Origin: Calothrix brevissima NIES-22 | GTDB lineage: Bacteria > Cyanobacteriota > Cyanobacteriia > Cyanobacteriales > Nostocaceae | NCBI RefSeq assembly: GCF_002367995.1 | Contig: NZ_AP018207.1 | Location: forward strand, 3,781,083-3,845,082 | Direction of reading: 5' to 3' | DNA length: 64,000 nt | Part shown: piece by piece, positions 33,425 through 42,434 of the stretch | Numbering within the stretch: the first letter of the stretch is position 1 | Layout of the letters: each line of letters starts with the position of its first letter | Notes under the pieces: generated by a model | Databases searched by the model: none | Seen by the model: the letters and a program-made list of their open reading frames with translations, nothing else | What the model was told of the DNA's origin: nothing | Position numbers and translations under genes: made by a program

Positions 33425-34483
33425 ATGGAAATTGCACAAATTGTTTACAGATGGACGATTTTGTGGCGGAGAAAGTGGAGATTAGGTATTAAGGCTAGAT
33501 GTTTCTATTTGTGTGCGATCGCTCTTTGTGTGATATTAATCGCTAATGCTTGTAGTGTTGGGCAAAACCAATCTCTTCAACCACTGCGGATCGGAATTAC
33601 CAGTTGGGTAGGCTTTGATATTGTACGCTATGCCCAACCCGCAGGCATCTTCAAGCAACGGGGACTAACAGTGGAGTTGGTACAATTTGACAACCAGCAA
33701 GATTCTAGTCGAGCCGTGATTCGTGGCGGATTAGATGCGGCGTTTGTGTCTTTTTGGGATGCGATGCAAGTCGATCCAGGTAACGATAAACCTGTGGTAT
33801 TAATGACAACCAATATTTCTGCTGGTGCAGATGGAATTGTTGCCAAACCAGCAATTAAATCTGTCGCAGATTTGCGCGGTAAACAAGTAGGCGCAAAGTT
33901 AGGTACTGTCAATCATTTGATTTTATTAGAAGCTTTAAAAGCTCATAAAATCAAACCTGCTGAGGTGAAAATTCTCGATTACTCCAATGAGGTAGCAGCC
34001 GAGAAAATTAAAACAGGTGCGATTGATGCGGCGGTGTTATGGGAACCGATGTTAGGGGAAACGGCGAAAAAAATCAAGGGCAATATCATTCATACTACTA
34101 AGCAACTAGACAGTCTAGTAATTGATATTTTGATGTCTAGCGACAGTACGGTGAAAACGAAAAAAGCCGAATTCAAGCAATTTCTCTTAGCATGGTTTGA
34201 TGTCATGCAAGCTGTAGAAACCCAGCCGAAAAAGGTGTTTGACAATGTTGCGCAAATATTGGGACAAAGTAGTGATTCTGTTGCTGCTGATTATGCAGGG
34301 TTAAAAAAAGGCGATATGACTTTAAATCGGCGGATGTTCGCCGCAGATAGTCGTCTTAATTCTGCAAAAAAAGAAATTATACAACTGCTGCAAGCAGATC
34401 CGCGTCACGGACGAGTTATTCGCCAAGATGTAGAGATTAACACCGTACTTGTCAATGAAGCAATTGCGGGATGGAAATCATGA
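33425..34483 (+). CDS. ABC-type solute-binding protein (NMT1/SsuA family), coupled to a sensor kinase
   Basis: A 352-residue periplasmic binding protein of the nitrate/sulfonate/thiamine-precursor group. A long basic N terminus precedes the hydrophobic LCAIALCVILIANAC with a possible lipoprotein Cys43 (weak lipobox). The mature part shows PLRIGITSWVGFDIVRYAQ, AGIFKQRGLTVELVQF, DAAFVSFWDAM and KTGAIDAAVLWEPMLGE, the usual two-lobe pattern. No permease or ATPase gene is adjacent. Instead the stop overlaps the start of a histidine kinase (ATGA), so it may deliver a ligand signal to that kinase rather than feed a transporter. Confidence 0.82.
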   Translation: MEIAQIVYRWTILWRRKWRLGIKARCFYLCAIALCVILIANACSVGQNQSLQPLRIGITSWVGFDIVRYAQPAGIFKQRGLTVELVQFDNQQDSSRAVIRGGLDAAFVSFWDAMQVDPGNDKPVVLMTTNISAGADGIVAKPAIKSVADLRGKQVGAKLGTVNHLILLEALKAHKIKPAEVKILDYSNEVAAEKIKTGAIDAAVLWEPMLGETAKKIKGNIIHTTKQLDSLVIDILMSSDSTVKTKKAEFKQFLLAWFDVMQAVETQPKKVFDNVAQILGQSSDSVAADYAGLKKGDMTLNRRMFAADSRLNSAKKEIIQLLQADPRHGRVIRQDVEINTVLVNEAIAGWKS

Positions 34484-36192
34484 GCCAGTCAACTAAAAAT
34501 CTCTTATCGCAGCAACTACTGATAGGTTTTGGTATTTCTCTGACAACTGTTGGCTTAACCACCTTGGCATTAAACCACTTCTTGATTCAAGCAAAACTAG
34601 AAAAAGAACTAGAACAACGTGCGCAATCGATTACTTTGGGAGTAAGTTTTTCCACAGAAGGATTAATCGAACTGGGAAATACGAGCATTATTAAAAGAAT
34701 AGTCCAAAATTATGCCACGATGGCATCGGTAATTGAAGTCGCCATTGTGAGTCCCGATGGACAAACCCTAGCTCGGAGTGGAGCGCAAGCAAATAATACT
34801 CCCTATACCGCCATTTATCCACAATTGACGCAAGTTGTACAACAGGCTGCACAAACAGGTATAGACAGGAATTTTCGCACGCAAATAAATGGTAAACCAG
34901 TATTAGTGGAAATTTTGCCCTTTAGTAGCACATTATTTGCCAAAGAAAATCGACGCGGATTAGCGATCGCAATTCTCGATGTGAAAGAATTACAACAGCA
35001 AGCTTGGCAAAATTTCTCTGCTTCTACCATTACCCTAGTCGTTGGCATGTCAGCAATTTTGGTATTGATGACAATGATGATTCAGCGATTAGTTTTACAT
35101 CCCTTGCATCGGTTGAATAAAGCTGTCACCGATAGTCCCAGCATTGACTATTTTGTCATGCCTAGTAGTTTGCCTAACAATGAAATCAAATTCCTGGCGC
35201 AGACAATTCAAGCAGCAGCTACCAGAGTAGAAGCTTATCAGCAACTCGAACAGGAAATAGCACAGCGCAAAAAAGTTGAAGCGGCTTTACTAGAGTCAGA
35301 AGCACAACTACGACAGCAAGCGCAAGATTTAGAAAAAGCTATGCAAGAGTTGCAGCAAGCGCAAATACGCATCATTCAAACGGAAAAAATGTCGAGTTTA
35401 GGACAGCTAGTTGCAGGTGTAGCCCACGAAATTAATAATCCAGTCGGCTTTATTCACGGTAATCTCAATCATATTGAGAATTATACTCAAGATTTGTTGC
35501 AATTAATCCAGGTCTATCGCCAAAAATATCCTGATAATCCAGAAATTAACCACAAAGTAGCAGAAATCGACCTAGAATTTATCCAGCAAGACCTTCCCAA
35601 GCTGATAGGTTCCATGAAAACAGGTACAGAACGTATCCGGGGAATTGTTCAATCTTTACGCAACTTCTCGCGTCTGGATGAAGCTAAGTTGAAAGTAGTA
35701 GATGTACATGAGGGGGTTGAAAGTACGCTGCTAATTCTCCAAAGCCGTTTTAACGCTAAACCTGGCTTTGCTGGTATCGAAGTCATTAAAGACTACAGCC
35801 AGTTACCCAAGGTGGAATGTTATCCAGGACAATTAAATCAGGTATTCATGAATATTTTGGCAAATGCCATCGATGCGTTAGAAGCATCAACTAGCCATCA
35901 ATTAGCTGCAAAAACAAATCCCCAAATTTCTATTGTTACCCAAGTTTTAGCAGACAAAGCCGTCTCTATTCATATTCATGATAACGGTTACGGCATGGAT
36001 GAAACAGTAAAAGCCAAGTTATTCGACCCCTTTTTTACTACCAAACCCGTAGGTAAAGGTACTGGTTTAGGCTTATCTATTAGTTATCAAATAATTGTTG
36101 GCAATCACGGTGGTAAACTCTACTGTAATTCTTTCCCAGAACAGGGGACTGAGTTTGTCATCGAAATTCCCATTTATCAGGGAAATCGCTAA
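34480..36192 (+). CDS. Membrane sensor histidine kinase
   Basis: A 570-residue kinase. The start is set at 34480 (ATGA overlap with the binding-protein stop), rather than the in-frame ATG at 34471. The first membrane helix (about residues 12-34) is followed by a periplasmic sensor (about 35-185), a second helix (about 186-208), a HAMP-like linker and a Gln/Glu-rich coiled coil (about 255-305). HisKA carries the phospho-acceptor His in LVAGVAHEINNP. HATPase_c has an intact N-box (NILANAIDAL), DNGYGM, FFTTKPVGKGTGLGLS. It phosphorylates an unknown response regulator; none is adjacent. It is a close paralogue of the degenerate kinase at 1-618. Confidence 0.9.
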   Translation: MSQSTKNLLSQQLLIGFGISLTTVGLTTLALNHFLIQAKLEKELEQRAQSITLGVSFSTEGLIELGNTSIIKRIVQNYATMASVIEVAIVSPDGQTLARSGAQANNTPYTAIYPQLTQVVQQAAQTGIDRNFRTQINGKPVLVEILPFSSTLFAKENRRGLAIAILDVKELQQQAWQNFSASTITLVVGMSAILVLMTMMIQRLVLHPLHRLNKAVTDSPSIDYFVMPSSLPNNEIKFLAQTIQAAATRVEAYQQLEQEIAQRKKVEAALLESEAQLRQQAQDLEKAMQELQQAQIRIIQTEKMSSLGQLVAGVAHEINNPVGFIHGNLNHIENYTQDLLQLIQVYRQKYPDNPEINHKVAEIDLEFIQQDLPKLIGSMKTGTERIRGIVQSLRNFSRLDEAKLKVVDVHEGVESTLLILQSRFNAKPGFAGIEVIKDYSQLPKVECYPGQLNQVFMNILANAIDALEASTSHQLAAKTNPQISIVTQVLADKAVSIHIHDNGYGMDETVKAKLFDPFFTTKPVGKGTGLGLSISYQIIVGNHGGKLYCNSFPEQGTEFVIEIPIYQGNR

Positions 36193-36669
36193 CTGCTGGG
36201 AGCAGATTTCCCCAATGACTAACTAATAAAAAATTTATGAGAATTGGCTGGCTTTAATAGTATTTGATAGTGTTGTAGTTAATTCATACCCAACAATCTT
36301 AGAATAATTAAGGTTTGAAACTGTAAGTTAAATTCTGGCCAAACCTGCTCATTACTAGCCAAAAATGGGTAGTGTTGGCGAGCTATGATATGATGAGATC
36401 AGGTGGAGCCGCCGTTAAATCGGATGGTAAGCAGTACTTTACCTATTTTTTTGGACAAGACAACGCTCAAAAGCGTTGAATCAACAGTCTGTAACAATTC
36501 GTGCAAGTAATCCCAAACTTTATGGATGGGATAGAGGGATTGCCGTTTATCCCTGTAGTTTTAGGACTTTGGACTAAGATTACAAATGTAAATGTCTAGC
36601 CTTGTCTACCGTTGAGTAGTTTTGTTCAGATTTTTACAAGCGGTATGTTGAATTATGTAACAAAAATTT
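36193..36669. other. Non-coding region with consecutive hairpins, candidate small RNA
   Basis: A 477-bp gap with no convincing gene. Three short stems follow one another: GGTAA / TTACC (36426-36443) followed by T7 (36446-36452), CAACGCT / AGCGTTG (36461-36477) and GGGATA / TATCCC (about 36528-36555). The first could end a short transcript read on the plus strand. No known cyanobacterial RNA (SRP, 6S, tmRNA, RNase P) was recognised. Confidence 0.35.
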
Positions 36670-36927
36670 ATGCCTCCTCGTTGGCCTACCAAACCCGATC
36701 GCCAAGACCCAGCTTACCGCAAAATAGATGACAGAATGAACTTTGCTGTTCATGTAGCGATCGCGGCGACGATAAACTCCGGACTATGGTTTTTCTACAA
36801 TCTCAAAGCAGCTAACTGGGAATGGCTACCTTGGGTATCAGTCAGTTGGCTGGTGATTTTGTTAGTCCATTTTCTTTATATCAGCGCGATCGCCAATTAT
36901 TCCGATACCCCACCCAAATCTACCTAA
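36670..36927 (+). CDS. 2TM-domain small membrane protein
   Basis: An 85-residue protein with a charged N terminus (PTKPDRQDPAYRKIDDRM) and two helices (FAVHVAIAATINSGLWFFY and WVSVSWLVILLVHFLYI) separated by the loop NLKAANWEWLP. This matches the 2TM domain family, whose role is unknown; in other proteins the domain sits beside histidine kinases and regulators. It is monocistronic as far as can be seen. Confidence 0.75.
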   Translation: MPPRWPTKPDRQDPAYRKIDDRMNFAVHVAIAATINSGLWFFYNLKAANWEWLPWVSVSWLVILLVHFLYISAIANYSDTPPKST

Positions 36928-37046
36928 ATATAGACCATAAATGCTAGGGCGATGTAACCTGTGACTGTAGAGTTAGCCCAGCCAATTGAGCGATAATAAT
37001 AAAGAACCTGAGAGTTAGCGCTTTTCGTTGATATGGGGTGATTTTT

Positions 37047-37355
37047 ATGGCTAAGACTAACACCACAGAAATGCTAGAAGCCCTAGCAGCTGAAATAGGG
37101 GAAAATGTTTACATAGACATTGCTAAGTGGCATCTTTATTTATCTAATGCCAAATTGCATACAGTTGTCGCCGAACAGCTATATCCCTTAATTACTTCCA
37201 ATACGGTGAATGAAGACAGAGTTATCGCCGTGTTAGCTGCAATTCCTGTAAAAATTGGTGGTGGAAGGAAAGAAATTCCCTTAATCGATTTACTACCCCT
37301 GCAATGTCAGGTAAGTTTAGTCGATATTCTCGAAAAATTCCAACGCGAGTTGTAA
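37047..37355 (+). CDS. DUF3181 cyanobacterial protein
   Basis: A 102-residue soluble protein of the cyanobacterium-specific DUF3181 family, recognisable by NTTEMLEALAAEIGENVYIDIAKWHLYL and the ending LPLQCQVSLVDILEKFQREL in pieces. The start is ATG 37047 with GGGGTG eight bases upstream; a GTG at 37038 is too close to that site to be the start. The function is unknown. It is the first of three small plus-strand genes (37047-37984). Confidence 0.75.
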   Translation: MAKTNTTEMLEALAAEIGENVYIDIAKWHLYLSNAKLHTVVAEQLYPLITSNTVNEDRVIAVLAAIPVKIGGGRKEIPLIDLLPLQCQVSLVDILEKFQREL

Positions 37356-37416
37356 CATCTCTACTTTCAGTGTCCCTAGTGACTTTTGCAGCATCCTCTT
37401 AGCAGAGGTGGAGGAC

Positions 37417-37638
37417 ATGAATACATATCAGTTTCACGATGAATCTAGCCTAGCCGAAACAGCCGAGAATCTAGGTAAAAAAGCTTTGGCCTTAGGTTTG
37501 ATTCCTAGTTTTGTAGTGCGTTATTTTCCTGATAGCAGGGAATATTACATTCCTAAGGAAACAGAATCGGAACCGTTAACACCAGAAGAGGCATATATGC
37601 GGTTAAGAAAAATACTAGAACAATCTGGTAAGGCTTAA
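37417..37638 (+). CDS. Conserved small protein, unknown function
   Basis: A 73-residue acidic protein (MNTYQFHDESSLAETAENLG at the start), no membrane segment, with a conserved-looking YFPDSREYYIPKE core. The start ATG 37417 has GAGG at 37405-37408 with 8-base spacing; the in-frame GTG 37408 overlaps that site. I do not recognise a named family. It lies 61 bp after the DUF3181 gene. Confidence 0.55.
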   Translation: MNTYQFHDESSLAETAENLGKKALALGLIPSFVVRYFPDSREYYIPKETESEPLTPEEAYMRLRKILEQSGKA

Positions 37639-37780
37639 TCTCACTATTTTCCGATTTTCAGGCAGAATTGGCGATATTTAAACATTAAATTCTGACCAAT
37701 TCTCCACAACTTCCTGACTAATTTTTCTCAAAACCCTAAATTACGCATTACGAATTACAAATTACAAAGAGGTGAATTAT

Positions 37781-37984
37781 ATGTTTTTACAAACCAAAGA
37801 TACCCAGGATTTAATTAAAATTGTCGATTTTGAAGAATTGATCGATCCTAATAAAGATACTGTTCACGGTAAAGACCAAGAAGGTCAAGAAGAACAAGAA
37901 ACAGATATCTTCAAAAAAGAAGAGTTAGTTTTTCCCTCAGGAGAAAGTCTTCCCCGTTGTTGGCTAGATGCTAATTATAGATAG
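37781..37984 (+). CDS. Conserved small cyanobacterial protein, unknown function
   Basis: A 67-residue acidic protein with DLIKIVDFEELIDPNKD near the N terminus, an EEQE-rich middle and the C terminus FPSGESLPRCWLDANYR, which is strongly protein-like. The start ATG 37781 follows AAAGAGG with 8-base spacing. No named family is assigned; it resembles short proteins conserved across cyanobacteria. It is the last of three small genes in the same orientation. Confidence 0.6.
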   Translation: MFLQTKDTQDLIKIVDFEELIDPNKDTVHGKDQEGQEEQETDIFKKEELVFPSGESLPRCWLDANYR

Positions 37985-38002
37985 GTTATACCATATTAAC
38001 GC

Positions 38003-38052
38003 TCTCAGGCTAGAAGCCTGGAGCTAAACAAAGCCTGCCTACGCAGGCTAAA
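38003..38052. repeat. AGGCT/AGCCT double hairpin repeat
   Basis: Contains CAGGCTAGAAGCCTG followed by AGCCTGCCTACGCAGGCT, two adjacent palindromes of the type seen at 9213-9262. It lies between convergent genes and may also help termination. Confidence 0.65.
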
Positions 38053-38140
38053 TTATATGTATCTTCATCTTGAATTGGTATTAGCTAAAAATGGGTAATA
38101 AATCGGGAAATAATATATTACCCAATGATTAACTATTGCT

Positions 38141-38605
38141 CTATGAAGTAGCTTTATCTTGGACTATTGCATCTGACTTTTCACTAGAAGAAAATGCTTT
38201 AGTTATCCAGTAAGTCAAAATATGAGATAAAACACCCATAGGCCCGGCAAATAAACACAGTATCAGAGAGTGAATTGTCCAAATACCTGTAGTTTGTCCT
38301 TGCCAATATATCCAACGCCCGACGAATAAATCCATCACCAGAAAATGAATCCAACCAGTAGCGGCGGCTGTTTCATCAGCAAAAAATTTGGCAATATCAG
38401 CTAACTGAGGATTAGATAAAGCTTGAGCATTTTCTGGGGTAATGCTGGTAACAAACAAATACAAATAGGCTCCAGCTAATGGTAAAAAGGGTATATATGA
38501 TTCCATCACTTTTCGAGTGAATTTCCAATTAGGGAGGAGAATCATCAATGCCCAAAAAGGTAATACAAAAAGATTGGCAATGTTAAATAATTGCGTGATG
38601 TTCAT
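38141..38605 (-). CDS. ABA4-like membrane protein (DUF4281)
   Basis: A 154-residue protein with four membrane helices (about residues 7-26, 37-55, 83-103 and 110-137). It matches the ABA4-like family: FNIANLFVLPFWALMILLPNW, GWIHFLVMDLFVGRWIYW and FAGPMGVLSHILTYWI. Plant ABA4 is required for neoxanthin formation; the bacterial members are linked to carotenoid metabolism but are not well characterised. The start at 38605 lies 41 bp after the stop of the EamA gene, so the two may be cotranscribed. Confidence 0.82.
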   Translation of the reverse strand: MNITQLFNIANLFVLPFWALMILLPNWKFTRKVMESYIPFLPLAGAYLYLFVTSITPENAQALSNPQLADIAKFFADETAAATGWIHFLVMDLFVGRWIYWQGQTTGIWTIHSLILCLFAGPMGVLSHILTYWITKAFSSSEKSDAIVQDKATS

Positions 38606-38646
38606 AGATTTGATTGCTTGTTATTGGTGACTAAATCTGCCACAAA

Positions 38647-39483
38647 TTATCCTACTCCTAAAATGGATTCGTGGAGAAATATCACAGACAATAACACAGA
38701 TAAGATGGGAGTCAGCAAGGCAATATTTGAGCAAATCCCTGTGGTGGTTAGCCGCAAAGCATGATTCCAAAGTATAAATGCGATCGCACCCGGGAAAATT
38801 GCCAAATAAAGGATTCCTAAAAATTGAGTATTTGTTAGTTCATAGCTGAATCCAAACCGAGGTATCATACATATTAAAAATAATAATCCAAATAAATTAA
38901 ATAGAAACATCCCAATATAGGCATCAATTTTTCTGTGTTTAATTAAAACTGAAAATAATGCCCAGGATAACGCCGCAGAGAAACTGGAAATTGTCCCTAA
39001 ATTCATGCCTATATTCAGTGATTTGCCTTGGGCAATCAAAGTGTATAATCCAATAAATTCTAAACAATTAATTAAAGCTGATTTTTTAGATATTGGTTCC
39101 TTAAACCATAAACCTGACAACAACAACATCAGTAATGGATATAGGTAAAAAATTACTACAACTTGAGAAGCGGGCAGAAGTTGATATCCTTTCAAATAGA
39201 AAATCTGTTGAATACCAAAACCAATTATTCCCGTAACTATAAAAAATCCAGGTTGTTTTTTGAATATTTTACTGCATTCCTGTATTTTTACCTGGAATAA
39301 CAAGTTTATTCCTAAAATTAGAGTAGTAAAAAAGCCAACATAGACTGCTACAACAAAACTATCTATTGTAGAAAATGTTAACTTAAAGCTAACTCCTAAA
39401 GTTGCCCATAAAGACACAGCCAATAATGCATATATCATTCCTCTAAAATGGTTTTTATACCTGGATAAAATCAGATTTGACAT
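38647..39483 (-). CDS. EamA/DMT-superfamily transporter, apparently lacking the last helix
   Basis: A 278-residue inner-membrane protein with about nine hydrophobic helices in the EamA (drug/metabolite transporter) pattern: GMIYALLAVSLWATLGVSFK opens the first repeat, and LGTISSFSAALSWALFSVLIKH the second. The protein ends HESILGVG directly after helix 9, where family members continue with a tenth helix. The start at 39483 (MSNLILS) is chosen over a TTG at 39495. The substrate is unknown. No frameshifted remnant of helix 10 is evident in the 41 bp before the ABA4-like gene. Confidence 0.75.
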   Translation of the reverse strand: MSNLILSRYKNHFRGMIYALLAVSLWATLGVSFKLTFSTIDSFVVAVYVGFFTTLILGINLLFQVKIQECSKIFKKQPGFFIVTGIIGFGIQQIFYLKGYQLLPASQVVVIFYLYPLLMLLLSGLWFKEPISKKSALINCLEFIGLYTLIAQGKSLNIGMNLGTISSFSAALSWALFSVLIKHRKIDAYIGMFLFNLFGLLFLICMIPRFGFSYELTNTQFLGILYLAIFPGAIAFILWNHALRLTTTGICSNIALLTPILSVLLSVIFLHESILGVG

Positions 39484-39595
39484 TAATTTGTCCAAGATAA
39501 ATTAGTCACTGCATATTAAAAGGAAACGGGTAAAAGAGGAAATAGTTTTCCTTTACCTGTTCCCTATTGTAGATTACCTTTTAATGCTGACTAAC

Positions 39596-40636
39596 CTATA
39601 AAGCCACTAGTTGCGATTCTATCTCCGCAGATTTTAAATCACGACCGATGAATACTAAACGAGTTTGTCTAGCTTCTTCAGGTTGCCAAGGGCGATCGTA
39701 AAATTTATCAAAGCGGGTGCCTACACCTTGCATAACTAAACGCATAGGTTTATTAGGGACAACCACAAAACCTTTAATCCGATAAATCTCTTGTTGATTG
39801 ACTATTTGTTGCAGCTGTTGTTGGAGCTTTTCTGGGTCAAAAGCCCGGTCTAAAATAACATGAGTCGAGGTAATTTCCTCATCATGGTCGTGGTCTTCTT
39901 CGGTGTCGTGATGACTAGGGCGACTATCTAAATTATCTTCCACAGCCGCTTGCAAACCGAGTAAGATAGATGGATCGATTTGACCGCGATCGCTCTCGAC
40001 AATCTTCACCACTCTGGGTAACTCTTGTTTAACTAACTCCTCAACTTGGGCTTTAGTCTGTGCATCCACCAAGTCAGTTTTATTCAAAACTACCAAGTCT
40101 GCACAAGCTAGTTGGTCTTCAAACAGTTCTTGCAATGGTGTTTCATGTTCTAGACTATCATCAGCTTGCCGTTGGGCTGCTACCGCCTCTGGATTGCTAG
40201 CAAATGTCCCTGCTGCTACCGCCGCACAATCAACAACGGTAATTACCGCATCTACCGTTGCACCAGTGCGAATTTCTTGCCAACGGAAAGCCTTAATTAA
40301 GGGTTTAGGTAAAGCTAACCCAGAAGTTTCAATGATAATCGAGTCAATGCGATCGCGCCGCTTGAGTAACTCTTGCATCGTCGGATAAAACTCTTCTTGT
40401 ACGGTGCAGCACAAACAGCCATTAGTTAACTCAAAGATATTACCGCCATCCTGACTATCTTCGGGACAAATTTGACAGGATTTCAGCAATTCGCCATCAA
40501 TACCGAGTTCGCCAAATTCATTAACTAAAACCGCAATCCGGCGTCCTTGGTTGTTTTGTAGCAGGTGGCGAATTAGGCTGGTTTTACCACTACCTAAGAA
40601 GCCTGTGATTACTGTGACAGGAATTTTTGTAGCCAT
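39596..40636 (-). CDS. CobW/COG0523 metal-chaperone GTPase
   Basis: A 346-residue P-loop GTPase. It shows Walker A GFLGSGKTSL, the metal-binding GCLCC motif (LTNGCLCCTVQEE), Walker B with IIETSGLALP, the guanine-specificity NKTD (VVLNKTDLVDAQ) and a His/Asp-rich segment (HHDTEEDHDHDEE) before the CobW_C domain, which ends RLVFIGRDL. The family inserts or delivers Zn, Co or Fe; the CLCC and His-rich loop support metal binding, but the partner is not shown. No Zur-box was identified. Neighbours do not point to cobalamin synthesis. Confidence 0.88.
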   Translation of the reverse strand: MATKIPVTVITGFLGSGKTSLIRHLLQNNQGRRIAVLVNEFGELGIDGELLKSCQICPEDSQDGGNIFELTNGCLCCTVQEEFYPTMQELLKRRDRIDSIIIETSGLALPKPLIKAFRWQEIRTGATVDAVITVVDCAAVAAGTFASNPEAVAAQRQADDSLEHETPLQELFEDQLACADLVVLNKTDLVDAQTKAQVEELVKQELPRVVKIVESDRGQIDPSILLGLQAAVEDNLDSRPSHHDTEEDHDHDEEITSTHVILDRAFDPEKLQQQLQQIVNQQEIYRIKGFVVVPNKPMRLVMQGVGTRFDKFYDRPWQPEEARQTRLVFIGRDLKSAEIESQLVAL

Positions 40637-40752
40637 TGTTTAACGCGAATTTTGCCCAAAAGCCATACTTGGCCTCTAAGTGCATTTTCCCCCATCGCCC
40701 CATTTATTGGAAATCCGGACAAAGATGTATGAAAGAGGACAAGGGGAAAGGC

Positions 40753-40832
40753 AGAGGGGCAGGGGGCAGGGTGCAGGGGGAGACAAGGAGGACAAGGAAG
40801 ACAAGGGAGACAACTGACAACTGACAACTGAC
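40753..40832. repeat. G-rich and GACAACT short tandem repeats
   Basis: A purine-rich block (GGGGCAGGGGGCAGG), then GACAAGGAG-type 9-mers and three GACAACT heptamers. The same 9-mer occurs inside the end of the glycosyltransferase gene at 50591-50630. Confidence 0.85.
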
Positions 40833-40840
40833 TATTGACT

Positions 40841-40908
40841 AAATAAAATTTGGGGCAACTTCCTTGAGATCGCCTCATGTCATCAGGTGACCCCAGGGAA
40901 ATTGCCCC
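40841..40908 (-). terminator. Terminator of the heme oxygenase gene
   Basis: On the minus strand, GGGGCAATTTCC pairs with GGAAGTTGCCCC (one G-U pair), with a long partly paired loop, followed by AAATTTTATTT. It lies 35 bp after the heme oxygenase stop. Confidence 0.65.
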
Positions 40909-40942
40909 GAGAATTTATCCAAATTGATTGGACAAAAAATTA

Positions 40943-41656
40943 TTACTCAGCAGTAGCCAGTTCGGTGCTGCCACGGGCGCGCTTTCTGGTTAAGCTGTTG
41001 TACAGCATGATACCAATAGCTTTGATTAAATTACCTTCTAATTCTTTGAACATCTTCATGTTCATGCCAAAAGCAGCGTTGGCTTCTTCCACAATGCGAT
41101 CGGCTGTAGCTTCATCGATGGGTAATTCATCTAAAGCTTGACGATACTTCGCTTTAAATGCCTTCTCGTCAGTAATATCTGCAAATTCATAAAATGCAGT
41201 ACCACCTTCAGTCAGGTTCATTGCTGTTTGGGCAATACCTTTGAGAATTTGACCGCCAGATAAATCACCTAAATAACGGGTGTAAGAATGGGCAATTAAT
41301 AATTCTGGTTCTGTGGCAGAGATTTCTCTGATGCGTTGTACGTAAGCTTCCCCAGATGGAGATAGCTGTACTTGTTCCCGCCAGTTAAAACCGTAGTAGT
41401 AACTCAGGTCTTCCTCTAAGGTTTGCTTCCGGTTGAGTTCGGTAAAATTAATTTTGCTAACAATCGGATGATTCTGGTGTTTTTCCATTTCCTCTTCCAT
41501 AGCTGAGTAGATGAAATAGAAATTACCAACTAGCTTGCGGTATGAGTTTTTCTCCACCACTCCTTTTAAAAAGCACTTGACAAAACCAACATTTTCTGCC
41601 ATCGTATGGGCTTTTTTAGTACCTACACGCAACTTGCTTGCTAAATTGCTACTCAT
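40943..41656 (-). CDS. ho1: Heme oxygenase (phycobilin synthesis)
   Basis: A 237-residue heme oxygenase, which opens heme with ferredoxin electrons to biliverdin IX-alpha, the precursor of phycobilins. Key features are the axial His in GTKKAHTMAENVGF, KCFLKGVVEKNSYRKLVGNF, the distal-helix GDLSGGQILKGIAQ and the product-side AFGMNMKMF. The start is placed at 41656 (MSSNLASKLRVG), where cyanobacterial Ho1 proteins begin; 17 upstream codons in frame look non-coding. It is monocistronic, with a good terminator downstream. The usual oxygen-regulated second copy (ho2) is not here. Confidence 0.93.
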   Translation of the reverse strand: MSSNLASKLRVGTKKAHTMAENVGFVKCFLKGVVEKNSYRKLVGNFYFIYSAMEEEMEKHQNHPIVSKINFTELNRKQTLEEDLSYYYGFNWREQVQLSPSGEAYVQRIREISATEPELLIAHSYTRYLGDLSGGQILKGIAQTAMNLTEGGTAFYEFADITDEKAFKAKYRQALDELPIDEATADRIVEEANAAFGMNMKMFKELEGNLIKAIGIMLYNSLTRKRARGSTELATAE

Positions 41657-42434
41657 GCTAAATTTCTCAACTTTAAAAGATCTACTACCAGAGTTTCGAT
41701 TTATCAACGGCTAAATTAGGCCATTAAAACGTTACATTAGAACGATTTGATGAGAATTTATATTAAAAATCTTTAAGCTAGCAGTATTTGCAGTTTGTTA
41801 CACAGCAAATTGTCCAAATCTTTAGTTTGGGAAAATAATTCGTAGTTGTCCTGAGCTAATTTTCCGATTTGCCGCAATAACTGCTGATATGGCGGTAAAT
41901 CAAAGGATGTGATGTTTACTACAATCTAGCGCTTTGCTACTGAAAGACTGATTCATGATTCACTCACGAAAATCTGGCAAATTTCTAGTAAAGTTTGCAG
42001 ACATTATTGATCAATTTCCCCTTCTCCAAGAAATTAAGGAATCTTCACGAATAACTAGAAAATTTTATAAGTATTTTCTCTAGTAAACAGTATTCTTATA
42101 TTAGAGATATGCTCTAAATATCACCAATATATATAAGTAAGCCTATAGATTTTCATGGAATAAAAAGTAAAGAATCGCGATCGCCAAAACTGGTATCAGT
42201 AAATATGCAGTGATGCTGTACTACTTACCACAATACGAGAAGCGCAGCGATCGATTTTGCCAAAGTTACTATCAAGTAACTGGTGCGATCTATCAGCATT
42301 ATCACTGATAAATGTAATACCAGTAATTTATCTATATATAGTTACTTATGCAAATTAAGCAGTAATAAGTCAGAATTGTTGAACAAAGTATAAAGTGCTA
42401 TTCTCCTGTGTGATTGTGTGGAGTGTTTTCATAT
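41657..42434. other. Long divergent intergenic region between ho1 and glmM
   Basis: A 778-bp A+T-rich gap, presumably with both promoters. It holds HIP1-like sites near 42176 and 42246, a hairpin GTTACT-ATCA-AGTAAC at 42265-42280 and an imperfect TATCAG / CTGATA pair just after. No gene, tandem repeat or known RNA was recognised. Confidence 0.4.

Noticed and set aside
36380-36452. Possible SRP RNA (GATCAGGTGGAG ... GGTAAGCAG resembles the conserved SRP loop)
   Set aside because: The invariant GTCAGGTCCGGAAGGAAGCAG pattern is not matched and the flanking helix is absent.
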